DNA of 64,000 nucleotides from NCBI RefSeq assembly GCF_900108095.1, contig NZ_FNWL01000001.1, positions 248,001 through 312,000 on the forward strand. The letters run 5' to 3'. The notes under the pieces are model-generated. The model saw only the letters and a list, made by a program, of their open reading frames with translations, did not search any database and was not told the origin of the DNA. Numbering within the stretch: position 1 is the stretch's first letter; each line of letters starts with the position of its first letter. A program made the position numbers and the translations under genes. The DNA comes from Natronorubrum sediminis (GTDB lineage Archaea > Halobacteriota > Halobacteria > Halobacteriales > Natrialbaceae). This document shows, one piece after another, positions 8,392 through 16,595 of this stretch.

Positions 8392-8494
8392 CATCCGTCG
8401 TTCGTGCGCACCGTGGACCCATTGAGGAGTGCGCCTCGCTCGCACGCCGGCGACGAACCGCAAGACAGGAAACCCCCCGGACCGACCACCTGAT

Positions 8495-8851
8495 ATGGCC
8501 AATTATCTCGTCGCGATGGAAGCCGCGTGGCTCGTTCGTGACGTCGAGGAGATCGACGACGCAATCGGCGTCGCGGTCAGCGAAGCCGGGAAGCGACTCA
8601 ACAGCGAAAACATGGACTACGTCGAGGTCGAAGTCGGCGCAACGGGCTGTCCGGCCTGTGGCGAACCGTTCGACTCCGCCTTCGTCGCGGCGAATACCGC
8701 GCTCGTCGGCCTCGGCCTCGAGATGGAAGTGTTCAACGCGGATAGCGAGGAACACGCCTCTCGGATCGCAAAGAGCGAAGTCGGCGGTGCCCTTCGCGAC
8801 GTGCCGCTCTCGGTCGTCGACCTCATCGACGTCTCTGAAGACGAAGACTAA
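8495..8851 (+). CDS. UPF0212 (DUF555) family protein
   Basis: A 118-residue archaea-specific protein of unknown function in the UPF0212/DUF555 family. The start MANYLVAMEAAWLVRDVE and the zinc-knuckle-like GCPACGEPFDSAFVAA (CPACG) are family hallmarks, and the length is usual. The ATG at 8495 gives the family N-terminus; further upstream sequence is Pro/Arg-rich. Cytosolic. It precedes the HTH-CBS regulator on the same strand with an 87-base gap, so the two may be co-transcribed or separately promoted (TTTCTATAAC near 8911). Confidence 0.92.
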   Translation: MANYLVAMEAAWLVRDVEEIDDAIGVAVSEAGKRLNSENMDYVEVEVGATGCPACGEPFDSAFVAANTALVGLGLEMEVFNADSEEHASRIAKSEVGGALRDVPLSVVDLIDVSEDED

Positions 8852-8938
8852 TTCTGCGGTCCGTCGCGTCGATACTCGATGCCGTCGGAACCTGCACTGA
8901 CCCAAAGGATTTTCTATAACCGTTAGTTATTGAGCCGT

Positions 8939-9478
8939 ATGGAGCTCCCGACACCCGCCGACCTCCGCCAGCGCCGGACCGAACTCGGGTTAACGCAGAG
9001 TGAACTCGCGAATACGGCGGACGTCTCCCAGCCGTTGATCGCCCGTATCGAAGGCGGCGACGTGGATCCGCGTTTGTCGACACTCCGACGGATCGTCAAC
9101 GCCCTCGAGAAGGCCGAAAGCGACGTCGTTCGCGCGGAAAACCTGATGAACGAGGCCGTCGTCAACGTCTCGCCCGACGACGCCGTCAAAGAGGCCGCGC
9201 GCAAGATGGAAGAGGAGGCCTACTCGCAACTGGCCGTCATCCAAGAGGGGATTCCCGTCGGTTCGATCAGTCAGAGTGACCTCGTCCACCTCGACTCGGA
9301 GGCTCGAGACGAACCCGTCGAAGCGCACATGAGCGAAAGCTTCCCGACGGTCTCCAAAGACGCCACGCTCGACGAAATCAGCAACCTGCTCGAGCACTAC
9401 AAGGCCGTGATGATCACCGAGGCGGGCGAAACCGTCGGCATCATCACCGAAGCAGACCTCGCCAGACGGTTCTCCTGA
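8939..9478 (+). CDS. XRE-type HTH regulator with CBS domain pair
   Basis: A 179-residue regulator. Residues ~5-60 are a Cro/C1 helix-turn-helix (LRQRRTELGLTQSELANTADVSQPLIARIEGG). Residues ~65-178 are two CBS domains (MNEAVVNVSPDDAVKEAARKM and MSESFPTVSKDATLDEISNLL), which bind adenosyl nucleotides and probably gate DNA binding by energy or S-adenosyl state. The ATG at 8939 lies ~25 bases after a TATA-like TTTCTATAAC, so the mRNA is likely leaderless; a TTG at 8930 is less likely. This HTH-CBS layout is common in Euryarchaeota. Its target genes are unknown. Confidence 0.93.
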   Translation: MELPTPADLRQRRTELGLTQSELANTADVSQPLIARIEGGDVDPRLSTLRRIVNALEKAESDVVRAENLMNEAVVNVSPDDAVKEAARKMEEEAYSQLAVIQEGIPVGSISQSDLVHLDSEARDEPVEAHMSESFPTVSKDATLDEISNLLEHYKAVMITEAGETVGIITEADLARRFS

Positions 9479-9611
9479 TCGAAGCGCAGAAATCCGTCTC
9501 GAGCAGGTGACTAACGCTGTCTCGAGCGAGTCCAGAAAGCGAGTGAGAGCAAAAGCGTGACTTCAGCGGTTTCGAGGGTCTCTCCGCTTCCCGGTGCTGC
9601 CGGAATCGGCG

Positions 9612-10028
9612 TTACCCCTCGAGCGCGGGTCGGGGCGCGTTTTCGTACTTCACCATCTTCTCGGGTTTATCGGAAATTGTCTCGTAGATTCGCTGGAGCG
9701 TCTCCTCGGCGGCGAGGAGGTTGTGCGTCTCCAGTAATTCCCGTCCGTCGTCCGTCAGCCCGTAGAATTTCCAGGGATACCCTTGTTGGCGCTCGTCGTC
9801 GGGTAGTGCGACCGCTTTCACGACGCCCGCATCGACGAGTTTCTGGACGTGTTTGTACACGGTCGCCTCGCTCACGCTCGGATTCAGTTGCTCGAGTTCG
9901 TACATCGACGGCAACTGCTCGGGGTGTTGAACGATGTTCGTGAGCAGTGCGAATCGGGTCTCCTGCGTGATGAAGTGCAGGAGTTCGCGCGTTTTTGCCC
10001 CCGCCGGCGATCCCACATCGGTACTCAT
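9612..10028 (-). CDS. Winged-helix transcriptional regulator (138 aa)
   Basis: Small DNA-binding regulator. It contains a wHTH: ITQETRFALLTNIVQHPE, MYELEQLNPSVSEATVYKHVQKLVDAGVVKAV and YPWKFYGLTDDGRELLETH, which resembles haloarchaeal PadR/ArsR-like repressors. No ligand domain is obvious beyond the C-terminal helix (~residues 105-138). The ATG at 10028 is chosen. A perfect palindrome at 10060-10075 overlaps its likely TATA region (TAAACTACTT, minus strand), strongly suggesting autorepression. The divergent gene at 10187 shares the spacer and could be co-regulated. Confidence 0.88.
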   Translation of the reverse strand: MSTDVGSPAGAKTRELLHFITQETRFALLTNIVQHPEQLPSMYELEQLNPSVSEATVYKHVQKLVDAGVVKAVALPDDERQQGYPWKFYGLTDDGRELLETHNLLAAEETLQRIYETISDKPEKMVKYENAPRPALEG

Positions 10029-10059
10029 GGATCCACCTACGGCACCGTCGACCAAGTAG

Positions 10060-10075
10060 TTTACCCTCGGGTAAA
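10060..10075. promoter_or_regulatory. Palindromic operator of the winged-helix regulator
   Basis: TTTACCCTCGGGTAAA: arms TTTACCC and GGGTAAA with a 2-base centre. A third half-site-like TAGGTAAA follows at ~10083-10090. It overlaps the region 25-45 bases upstream of ATG 10028, where the TATA box should lie. Inferred function: autorepression by the neighbouring wHTH protein. Confidence 0.6.
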
Positions 10076-10186
10076 TCACCCCTAGGTAAACTCCGTGTCT
10101 ACGGGACCCCACACCGCCTGAGGGTTATTTCGGAAATCGGAAACGGTGTAGTAACTCCTTTTGTCGGTCCGGATGAATCACAGGCT

Positions 10187-10741
10187 ATGACCAACGAGTC
10201 GCCGCCAGTCCCCGAGGAGGTGCTCACGAGTGCGACGGAGCGACTCGAGGCCGACGACCTCACGCTCGCCGAAAACGAGGACCTCCTCCACGTGCTGAGC
10301 GAACTGACACCGATCTACGAGCGCGAGCGCTCGTACTTCGTCCTCGGGAACTACGACCCCGAGCAGCGTCGTCGCCTCGAGCGCGTCGTCGACCGATTGA
10401 ACAGTCGCCCGGGCGCGTACGCCTTCCAAATGAGTGACGTTCGCGGAAACTGGGAGAACGGCATCCAGAAGTTCTGCCTGATCGCAGACCTCGTTACCCA
10501 CATCGTCGGCGTCGCCGAGAAAGAACCGAGTGGCTTCCTCGTCGAACAGGGCCTCCTCGTCGGCACGGAGGAGTACTTCGAAAAGAGCTACGTCCTCAAG
10601 CGGACGTATCCGGATCTCGACGCGGACTATCCCTACGGCTGGATGGAAGACGGCGTCTTCGAGTTACTCGCAGCCGACGATCGACTGCACGAGTGGCGAA
10701 CGGCCGACGAACTGGTCGAAACCGTCGAACAGATCCCGTAA
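10187..10741 (+). CDS. Conserved haloarchaeal protein of unknown function (184 aa)
   Basis: Not recognised. Acidic, cytosolic and mostly helical: LTLAENEDLLHVLSELTPI, then RSYFVLGNYDPEQRRRLERV, GAYAFQMSDVRG, and YPYGWMEDGVFELLAADDRL. No signal peptide, membrane span or Cys motif. The FVLGNYDPEQ / RLERVVDRLNSRPGAYAF block gives the impression of a small alpha/beta domain acting on or binding another macromolecule, but nothing specific can be said. It is divergent from the wHTH regulator, sharing a 158-base spacer with its palindrome. The 3' end faces a strong inverted repeat at 10857. Confidence 0.8.
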   Translation: MTNESPPVPEEVLTSATERLEADDLTLAENEDLLHVLSELTPIYERERSYFVLGNYDPEQRRRLERVVDRLNSRPGAYAFQMSDVRGNWENGIQKFCLIADLVTHIVGVAEKEPSGFLVEQGLLVGTEEYFEKSYVLKRTYPDLDADYPYGWMEDGVFELLAADDRLHEWRTADELVETVEQIP

Positions 10742-10856
10742 ATCCGAGGAACCGTTCGGCCGGTAATCGGTCTCGAAATGACTTCCTGAGTTCGAGTGTA
10801 GTGCCACAGATTGCACTCTCGTCACTGTCGACGTCTGACACTGCAAAAATTCGCCC

Positions 10857-10881
10857 ACGATCGTCGACTGTCGACGATCGT
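10857..10881. terminator. 25-bp perfect hairpin between convergent genes
   Basis: Arms ACGATCGTCGAC and GTCGACGATCGT around a single T, no mismatch, in the 225-base gap between two convergent 3' ends (10741 and 10967). A CAAAAAT run lies just before it (~10843-10849). Best guess is a bidirectional terminator or mRNA 3'-end stabiliser; a protein-binding site is also possible. Confidence 0.45.
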
Positions 10882-10966
10882 CCCCAGTTTCCCTCTCGGC
10901 GCGATTGTTCGCCGATCAACGTCCCTCAACCGGTGTTGGCCGCGGGTTCAGTTCGGTCGGATCGCG

Positions 10967-11419
10967 TCACTGGCTCGTCTCGGTGCCGATTCGATAGGTC
11001 GCCCGACCGGTCGCGACGACGCGATCGCCCTCGTCTGCGCTCTCGACGGTGACCTCCACCACGCCGAAGGTATCGCCGGATCTGACGACCTCCGCGACGG
11101 CGATGAGATCGTCGCTCGCGGGGTGGAGAAACGAGACGTTCATGTCGATCGTCGAGAGCTGCGCTCGCTCGGGATCGTCGCACGTCGTCCAGATGGCGAA
11201 CCCACCTGAAATATCGATCAGCGTCGAAATGACTCCGCCGCTTATCGCTTTCGACGTTCCCTGGGCTGGATTGAAGTGTTTGCTCTTTGCAGGGAGACGA
11301 ATCGTCGCGGACGCGGATCCCAGGGTGTCGATCTGGATGCCGAGCCAGGACAGGTAGGCGCTGTGCTCGAGGAACCGCTGGGGAACGTCGGAGTCGAGCG
11401 TCGCGGATTCAGCGGTCAT
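10967..11419 (-). CDS. PaaI-family hotdog thioesterase
   Basis: A 150-residue acyl-CoA thioesterase-like protein with the hotdog fold. Hallmarks are a lead helix (FLEHSAYLSWLGIQIDTL), the HFNPAQG...AISGGVISTLIDISGGFAI segment, in which the family's HGG is SGG, and STIDMNVSFLHPA. Replacement of the HGG histidine by Ser could affect catalysis or oxyanion geometry, though the catalytic Asp/Glu (LIDISG) is present. I chose ATG 11419; an ATG at 11446 would add nine residues. Cytosolic, and not in an obvious operon. The substrate is unknown. Confidence 0.88.
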   Translation of the reverse strand: MTAESATLDSDVPQRFLEHSAYLSWLGIQIDTLGSASATIRLPAKSKHFNPAQGTSKAISGGVISTLIDISGGFAIWTTCDDPERAQLSTIDMNVSFLHPASDDLIAVAEVVRSGDTFGVVEVTVESADEGDRVVATGRATYRIGTETSQ

Positions 11420-11446
11420 CTGTTGTGTGGATAGCGGCAGGTGCAT

Positions 11447-11847
11447 TTTTTGGCGGTTCGACTGGGGTCGTTCGTTCTGGGGATGCGTGAATCACAGTGA
11501 TCCGTCCACCAATGCACTAACACAGAATTTAAAATTTACCTAGTTTATGTATGTACTGAATTAGCACGCGCAAGTATTTCTAGATGTATACTCACATTAA
11601 ATACGTGAATACAACTAGTATAGGGAGCGCAGACAATGGGAGTACTGCCAGCCGAACCGGTACTTGTCGGCTCTGTAGTTCGACCCTCGGCGTTCGACGC
11701 GTCGAGTGATATCGCCAGCACACTGCCGGTTTCGACGCGGTGATAGACACGTCACGACGAACGGGTACGACGAGAGAGCAGGCGAAAAGGGACTTGGTAT
11801 CAGTTTCGCGGGCAAAGTCGACCGCAATCGGCGACCTGACGATCGAT
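11447..11847. other. 401-base gene-free stretch with an AT-rich island
   Basis: Between the start of the thioesterase gene and the 3' end of the aldo/keto reductase. Bases ~11510-11625 are unusually AT-rich for this genome (aatttaaaatttacctag, ttctagatgtatactc) and include two CTAG sites, a tetramer that is rare in haloarchaeal DNA. Minus-strand and plus-strand frames here (for example 11615-12010, 11706-11966) are Arg-rich and look non-coding. A small ATCAC-A-GTGAT repeat sits near 11491-11501. Confidence 0.5.
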
Positions 11848-12822
11848 TCAGTTGTGACCCGACACCGGAACCGGTTCGTACGGTTCCTCGAGGTAGGCCA
11901 TATCCGACGCCGAGAGCGAAATCTCGAGTGCTTCGACGGCCTGCTCTAAGTGCTCGACGCTCGTAGTTCCGATAATCGGTGCATCGACCCAGTCTTTGTG
12001 GAGCAACCACGCGAGAGCGATTTGGGCCATCGTCGCGCCCTTGTCTGCGGCGACTTCGGCGACGCGTTCGTTGACCTCCTGGCCGCCTCCCTCACGGTAG
12101 GGATGGTTGTACATGTGCTCTTCAGTCTCCCCGCGCGTCGTCGCGTCGATGTCCTCGTGCGGGCGCGTGAGGTAGCCACGGGCCAGCGGAGACCACGGCA
12201 TCACGCCGATGCCCTCGTTCGCACAGAGAGGTAACATCTCGCGTTCCTCCTCGCGATAGACCAGATTGTAGTGATTTTGCATCGTAACGAATCGCTCGAG
12301 GTTCTTCAACTCGCTCGTCGCGAGCGCATCGGCGAACTGGTGGGCCCACATCGACGACGCCCCGATGTAGCGCACCTCACCGCGTCGAACCGCGTCCGTG
12401 AGCGTTCGAAGGGTGGTCTCGATCGGCGTATCGTAATCCCAGCGGTGGATCTGGTAGAGGTCGATCGTGTCCACACCCAGGCGCTCGCGACTGGCGGCGA
12501 GTTCCTGTTCGATTGTCTTTCGAGAGAGTCCCTGCGAGTGTGGATCATCGTCGCGCATCGGATGATACACCTTGGTGGCGATGACAGACGACTCGCGATG
12601 GCCCTCGAGTGCCTCACCGAGAATCCGCTCGGATTCACCGCGCGAGTACATATTCGCCGTGTCGAAGAAGTTGATTCCGAGGTCGATCGCCCGGTCGATG
12701 ATCTCCTTCCCTTCTTCGTCTTCGAGTACCCACTCCCGCCAGTCGCTCGAGCCGAAGCTCATACAACCCAGACAGAGCCGACTGACTTCCATTCCGGTCG
12801 AACCGAGTGTCGTATACTCCAT
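11848..12822 (-). CDS. Aldo/keto reductase
   Basis: A 324-residue NADPH-dependent TIM-barrel reductase. The catalytic tetrad is visible: Asp54 and Tyr59 (FFDTANMYSRGESE), Lys84 (VIATKVYHP) and His126 (LYQIHRWDYDTP). Cofactor-site residues follow in the C-terminal third (IIGTTSVEHLEQAVEAL). It begins MEYTTLGSTGMEVSRLCLGC, the standard family N-terminus, fixing the start at 12822 rather than 12873. It belongs to the YajO/PdxI-like AKR group, which reduces diverse aldehydes and ketones. Monocistronic; the physiological substrate is unknown. Confidence 0.95.
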   Translation of the reverse strand: MEYTTLGSTGMEVSRLCLGCMSFGSSDWREWVLEDEEGKEIIDRAIDLGINFFDTANMYSRGESERILGEALEGHRESSVIATKVYHPMRDDDPHSQGLSRKTIEQELAASRERLGVDTIDLYQIHRWDYDTPIETTLRTLTDAVRRGEVRYIGASSMWAHQFADALATSELKNLERFVTMQNHYNLVYREEEREMLPLCANEGIGVMPWSPLARGYLTRPHEDIDATTRGETEEHMYNHPYREGGGQEVNERVAEVAADKGATMAQIALAWLLHKDWVDAPIIGTTSVEHLEQAVEALEISLSASDMAYLEEPYEPVPVSGHN

Positions 12823-13046
12823 ACGCTCGAGACGAACCCCACCGAAAAAACAGTATGTGCTCAGCGAGCGCAATGATTGGCGAAACCCTTCCGGAAAACG
12901 GTCGACCGCCTCACCCGTTTCGCCATCTTTGACGATAGACCTCGAGTGCTGAGTGTGCTGTCCTCGAGCGATAGCGATCCCTTCTGGCGAGGGATCTCGA
13001 GTGAGGAAAATTCACATGGGCCTCGCCCGCGTAGCGACGCGTAGGG

Positions 13047-13451
13047 ATGACTCGCGTTCGTCCGATACACACCCAAGACGGTCGCCGGATCGAGGTTTCT
13101 CACGTTCTCGAGGCACCCGCGGCGGACGCGTGGGAACTGCTCGTCGACACGACCGAGTGGCCGTCGTGGTCGCCGCTGGTTTCCGGCGTCGAATCGAGCG
13201 ATCGGCGGATTCGAACGGGGACGACGGGGCGCGTCAGGCTCTCCGGAGTTTGGACGTCGTTTCACATCACGACCTGCGCGGACCGTCGCTGGACGTGGAC
13301 GCTTTCGAGGCTGCCGGGTGCAACCCACCGCGTCGACGACCTCGAGAACCAGCGCTGTCGAATCGCGTTCGAACTGCCGGTGTACGCAGCGGGCTCAGTT
13401 CCGGTCACCCTTCGCGCACTCGAGAACCTCGAGGAGAGACTCGCCGAGTAA
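13047..13451 (+). CDS. SRPBCC-family (START/polyketide-cyclase-like) protein
   Basis: A 134-residue protein with the helix-grip START/Bet v1 fold. Signs are RRIEVSHVLEAPAADAWELLVDTTEWPSWSPLV at the N-terminus, RRIRTGTTGRVRLSG in the middle and the long C-terminal helix LRALENLEERLAE. Such proteins bind hydrophobic ligands; no enzymatic residues can be named. The ATG at 13047 gives the fold its first strand. It is convergent with the flavin-reductase remnant, and 21 bases separate it from that remnant's stop. Confidence 0.88.
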   Translation: MTRVRPIHTQDGRRIEVSHVLEAPAADAWELLVDTTEWPSWSPLVSGVESSDRRIRTGTTGRVRLSGVWTSFHITTCADRRWTWTLSRLPGATHRVDDLENQRCRIAFELPVYAAGSVPVTLRALENLEERLAE

Positions 13452-13471
13452 CTGCAGCGGGTTCGCGGCGA

Positions 13472-13714
13472 CTACGGCGGTCGCTCGAGGGCGAATCGAT
13501 CGTCGGTTCGCGTGTAGAGACTGCCCGCGAGTCGGCCGACTGCGTCGACCTCGGAGACGTCGATTCGGTCCTCGAGTGTGACTGACTCGTCGAGGTGAAC
13601 GTGGCGCACGTCACCCAGCACGAGCGTCTCGCGGGAGTCGTCAGTCACGAACGATACCTTCGAATCCGTGCGCATTCTGTTGGTGTGGTACTCGGCGGCA
13701 CTGCTAACATGGTG
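13472..13714 (-). pseudogene. Flavin-reductase remnant (C-terminal fragment only)
   Basis: A decayed gene. The open frame, closed upstream by TAA at 13715-13717, reads VSSAAEYHTNRMRTD, then SRETLVLGDVRHVHLDES, IDVSEVDAVGRLAGSLYTR and DDRFALERPP to the stop at 13472. The last ~50 residues match the C-terminus of FMN-binding split-barrel flavin reductases (LVLGEV...HVD, VGRLAGSxY). The whole N-terminal flavin-binding part (~130-150 residues) is missing and the upstream DNA is occupied by the HxlR promoter. A 67-codon frame with ATG at 13675 could still be translated but would lack the FMN site. Confidence 0.7.
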
Positions 13715-13718
13715 TTAG
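13704..13718. promoter_or_regulatory. 15-bp palindrome upstream of hxlR-type gene
   Basis: Arms CTAACA and TGTTAG with a TGG centre, perfect, ending 59 bases before ATG 13778. It sits where the decayed flavin-reductase gene abuts the regulator. HxlR/MarR-family dimers bind such sites, so autoregulation is likely. Confidence 0.5.
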
Positions 13719-13777
13719 TTGGTTTCGATCCGAACTGCTAAAGTGGTTCGTCCCATAGCCGTGGCCAGATCGAATAG

Positions 13778-14128
13778 ATGGCGACCCAACAGCCGACGAC
13801 GAAGACCGACGAACCGAACGCCTGCCCCGTTATCGAATCGCTCGAGCAAATCGGTTCGAAGTGGCGACTGGCCGTCCTGCACGAACTCCTCTCCGGCGAA
13901 CAACGTTTCAACGAACTCAAACGCTCGACGGGCGCAAACGCCCGGACGCTCTCTCGCGTCCTCGACGACCTCGGCGAGATGGGGTTCGTCGAACGCAGAC
14001 TCGAGGAAGATGCACCGGTGGCGACGTACTACAGTCTCACCGACAAGGGCAAGTCGCTTGATCCAGTGTTCGACGAGATCGAATGCTGGGCCGGATCGTG
14101 GCTCGACGACGAGCAACTCGAATTGTAG
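13778..14128 (+). CDS. HxlR-family winged-helix regulator
   Basis: A 116-residue transcription regulator of the HxlR (DUF24) family, which often responds to thiol or quinone stress. The hallmark is NACPVIESLEQIGSKWRLAVLHELLSGEQRFNEL with the family Cys at the start of helix 1, followed by RTLSRVLDDLGEMGFVERR and VATYYSLTDKGKSLDPVF. The single N-terminal Cys (residue 16) is the usual redox switch. The ATG at 13778 is supported by the family start. HxlR genes often sit beside a flavin reductase or nitroreductase they control; here the neighbour on the other strand is only a remnant. Confidence 0.93.
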   Translation: MATQQPTTKTDEPNACPVIESLEQIGSKWRLAVLHELLSGEQRFNELKRSTGANARTLSRVLDDLGEMGFVERRLEEDAPVATYYSLTDKGKSLDPVFDEIECWAGSWLDDEQLEL

Positions 14129-14210
14129 TCAGCCTCTCCGACGGCCCGTAGTTATGCACGAAGGTGGATATGGAAACCCATTTACTGCCCGACTTCCATC
14201 ACCGACATGA

Positions 14211-16502
14211 ATGAGTCTTGCCGATTCGGATCGCGAACTCGTCGTCGAGGAACTCGAGCGAGAGCCGACGCCGGCCGAGGCGGCGCTGTTCGAAAACCTC
14301 TGGAGTGAACACTGTGCATATCGCTCCTCGAGGCCGCTGCTGTCGGCGTTCGACAGTGAGGGCGAGCAGGTCGTCATCGGGCCGGGTGACGACGCGGCGG
14401 TTGTCGCACTACCGGGAAGCGAAGACGGCGGCCCAGCGGAGGGATCGACCTACATCACGATGGGTATCGAGAGCCACAATCACCCCTCGTACGTCGACCC
14501 GTTCGACGGGGCCGCGACGGGCGTGGGCGGCATCGTCCGGGACACCCTCTCGATGGGCGCGTACCCGATCGCACTCGCGGATTCGCTGTACTTCGGCGAG
14601 TTTGTCGAACCGCGTTCGACTGCCCGCCGATCCGACGATGTCGACCACGAGCACTCGAAGTATCTCTTCGAAGGCGTCGTCGAGGGAATCAGCCACTACG
14701 GCAACTGTATCGGCGTGCCGACGGTCGCGGGCAGCGTCGACTTCCACCCGGATTACGAGGGGAACCCGCTCGTCAACGTCGCCTGTATCGGTCTGACGAA
14801 CGAGGAGCGACTCGTCACCGCCGAAGCCCAAGAGCCAGGAAACAAACTCGTACTCGTCGGCAACGGAACCGGGCGTGACGGCCTCGGCGGTGCCAGTTTC
14901 GCCAGCGAGGACCTCGCAGAAGACGCCGAAACCGAGGACCGACCAGCAGTCCAGGTCGGTGATCCCTACGCCGAGAAGTTGCTCATCGAAGCCAACGAGC
15001 AACTTATCGACGAGAACTTGGTCGAGTCCGCCCGCGACCTCGGTGCCGCCGGATTAGGCGGGGCCTCGAGCGAACTCGTTGCCAAAGGTGGTCTGGGAGC
15101 TCACATCGAACTCGAGCGCGTCCACCAGCGCGAACCGAACATGAACGCCCTCGAGATCCTGCTCGCCGAGTCCCAAGAGCGGATGTGTTACGAGGTCGAA
15201 CCCGAAAACGTCGATCGCGTGCGTGAGATCACCGAGCGCTACGATCTGGGCTGTTCGGTCATCGGCGAGGTCACGGACGGAAACTATACGTGTACCTTCG
15301 ACAGCGAGACCGTCGTCGACGTCGACGCCTACTTCCTCGGCGAGGGTGCACCGATGAACGACCTGCCGAGCGAGGAACCGACCCAGCCGGAAACGGACCT
15401 TCCGGAGGTCGACCTCGAGGAGGCCTTCGAAGCCGTTCTCTCGAGTCCGAACACGGCCTCGAAGCGGTGGGTCTACCGCCAATACGACCACGAGGTCGGC
15501 GTCCGAACGAGCGTCGGACCGGGCGACGACGCGGCGATTATTGCTATCAGGGAAGCGAGCGCGGAGCGTGACTCCGCAACCGAGTCGAGCGACGACGGCC
15601 CCGAAACCGGACAGGGCCTCGCAATCTCGTCGGGTGCGGCACCGAACTGGACGACCACCGCACCCTACGAAGGGGCGAAAGCGATTGCCTTAGAGAACGC
15701 GACGAACATCGCTGCGAAGGGAGCCACGCCCCTCGCAGCCGTCGACTGTCTCAACGGCGGCAACCCGGAGAAACCGGACGTCTACGGCGGTTTCGAGGGC
15801 ATCGTCGACGGCCTCGCCGACATGTGCGAGACGCTCTCCGCGCCGGTCGTCGGCGGCAACGTCTCGTTGTACAACGACTCCGTCACCGGGCCGATTCCAC
15901 CGACGCCGACGCTCGCGATGGTCGGAACCAAGGACGGGTACGACGCGCCGCCGCTGGCGATTTCGACGGATACGGACAGCACGCTCGTCCTCGTCGGCGA
16001 CCTCACGCTCGGCAACGAGGGCGGCTCTACGACCGACGAGGCCCGTCTCGGCGGTTCCGAGTACCTCGCACAGTTCGGTGGAAGCGACGCGTTCCCGACG
16101 CTCTTCGACGAGCCAGCGGCCGTGATCGACGCGCTCGCCGACGTCGCGAACGACGACTCGACGCTCGCCGTCCACGACGTGAGCCACGGCGGTCTCGCCG
16201 TTTCGCTGGCCGAGATGGTCACGGACGACGCGGGACTCGAGGTTTCGCTTCCCGTCTCCGACGGCGCTGATGATGCAGCCGTCACAGGTGCGCTCTTCCA
16301 CGAGCAACCCGGTCGAGCGGTGATCCAAACGGAATCGCCAGCAGCCGTCGCCGAGGCGTTCGAGGGCATTGCACCGGTCACCACGCTCGGTCAGCCGACG
16401 GCCGATGGAACGCTCGAGGTCAGCGCTGGCACGCATCAGTTCAGTATCGATGTCGCGGACATCCGCGAGCGACGCGCGACGATTGAACGCGCTCTCGAGT
16501 AA
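14211..16502 (+). CDS. purL: Phosphoribosylformylglycinamidine synthase, PurL subunit
   Basis: Fourth step of purine synthesis: ATP-dependent conversion of FGAR to FGAM, working with PurS and PurQ. The 763-residue small-type PurL is complete. The N-terminal part shows [18 protein letters not shown] and GPGDDAAVV; the nucleotide site includes [44 protein letters not shown] follows; and the second half shows [21 protein letters not shown] and [16 protein letters not shown] short acidic insert ([13 protein letters not shown], near residue 450) is a halophilic addition. A TATA-like CATTTACTG lies ~30 bases before the ATG. PurS and PurQ genes are not in this window. Confidence 0.97.
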   Translation: MSLADSDRELVVEELEREPTPAEAALFENLWSEHCAYRSSRPLLSAFDSEGEQVVIGPGDDAAVVALPGSEDGGPAEGSTYITMGIESHNHPSYVDPFDGAATGVGGIVRDTLSMGAYPIALADSLYFGEFVEPRSTARRSDDVDHEHSKYLFEGVVEGISHYGNCIGVPTVAGSVDFHPDYEGNPLVNVACIGLTNEERLVTAEAQEPGNKLVLVGNGTGRDGLGGASFASEDLAEDAETEDRPAVQVGDPYAEKLLIEANEQLIDENLVESARDLGAAGLGGASSELVAKGGLGAHIELERVHQREPNMNALEILLAESQERMCYEVEPENVDRVREITERYDLGCSVIGEVTDGNYTCTFDSETVVDVDAYFLGEGAPMNDLPSEEPTQPETDLPEVDLEEAFEAVLSSPNTASKRWVYRQYDHEVGVRTSVGPGDDAAIIAIREASAERDSATESSDDGPETGQGLAISSGAAPNWTTTAPYEGAKAIALENATNIAAKGATPLAAVDCLNGGNPEKPDVYGGFEGIVDGLADMCETLSAPVVGGNVSLYNDSVTGPIPPTPTLAMVGTKDGYDAPPLAISTDTDSTLVLVGDLTLGNEGGSTTDEARLGGSEYLAQFGGSDAFPTLFDEPAAVIDALADVANDDSTLAVHDVSHGGLAVSLAEMVTDDAGLEVSLPVSDGADDAAVTGALFHEQPGRAVIQTESPAAVAEAFEGIAPVTTLGQPTADGTLEVSAGTHQFSIDVADIRERRATIERALE

Positions 16503-16595
16503 CGATTTTGGGCCGTTAGACACGTGTACCCGGTATATTGATATGCCCCGGGTACAATTGAAATCACGAACCGAGAAGCTGGAGGATACTGTCTA

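Noticed and set aside
8284..8493. 69-codon plus-strand frame upstream of UPF0212
   Set aside because: Composition is basic with many Cys, Pro and Thr, and it overlaps the palindrome at 8371; a spacer is more likely.
9557..9943. 128-codon plus-strand frame
   Set aside because: Lies antisense over the wHTH regulator gene, and its product is Arg/Pro-rich without acidic residues.
11615..12010. 131-codon minus-strand frame at the end of the aldo/keto reductase
   Set aside because: Overlaps the reductase in another frame and has an Arg/Ser-rich product; the spacer part is AT-rich without codon bias.
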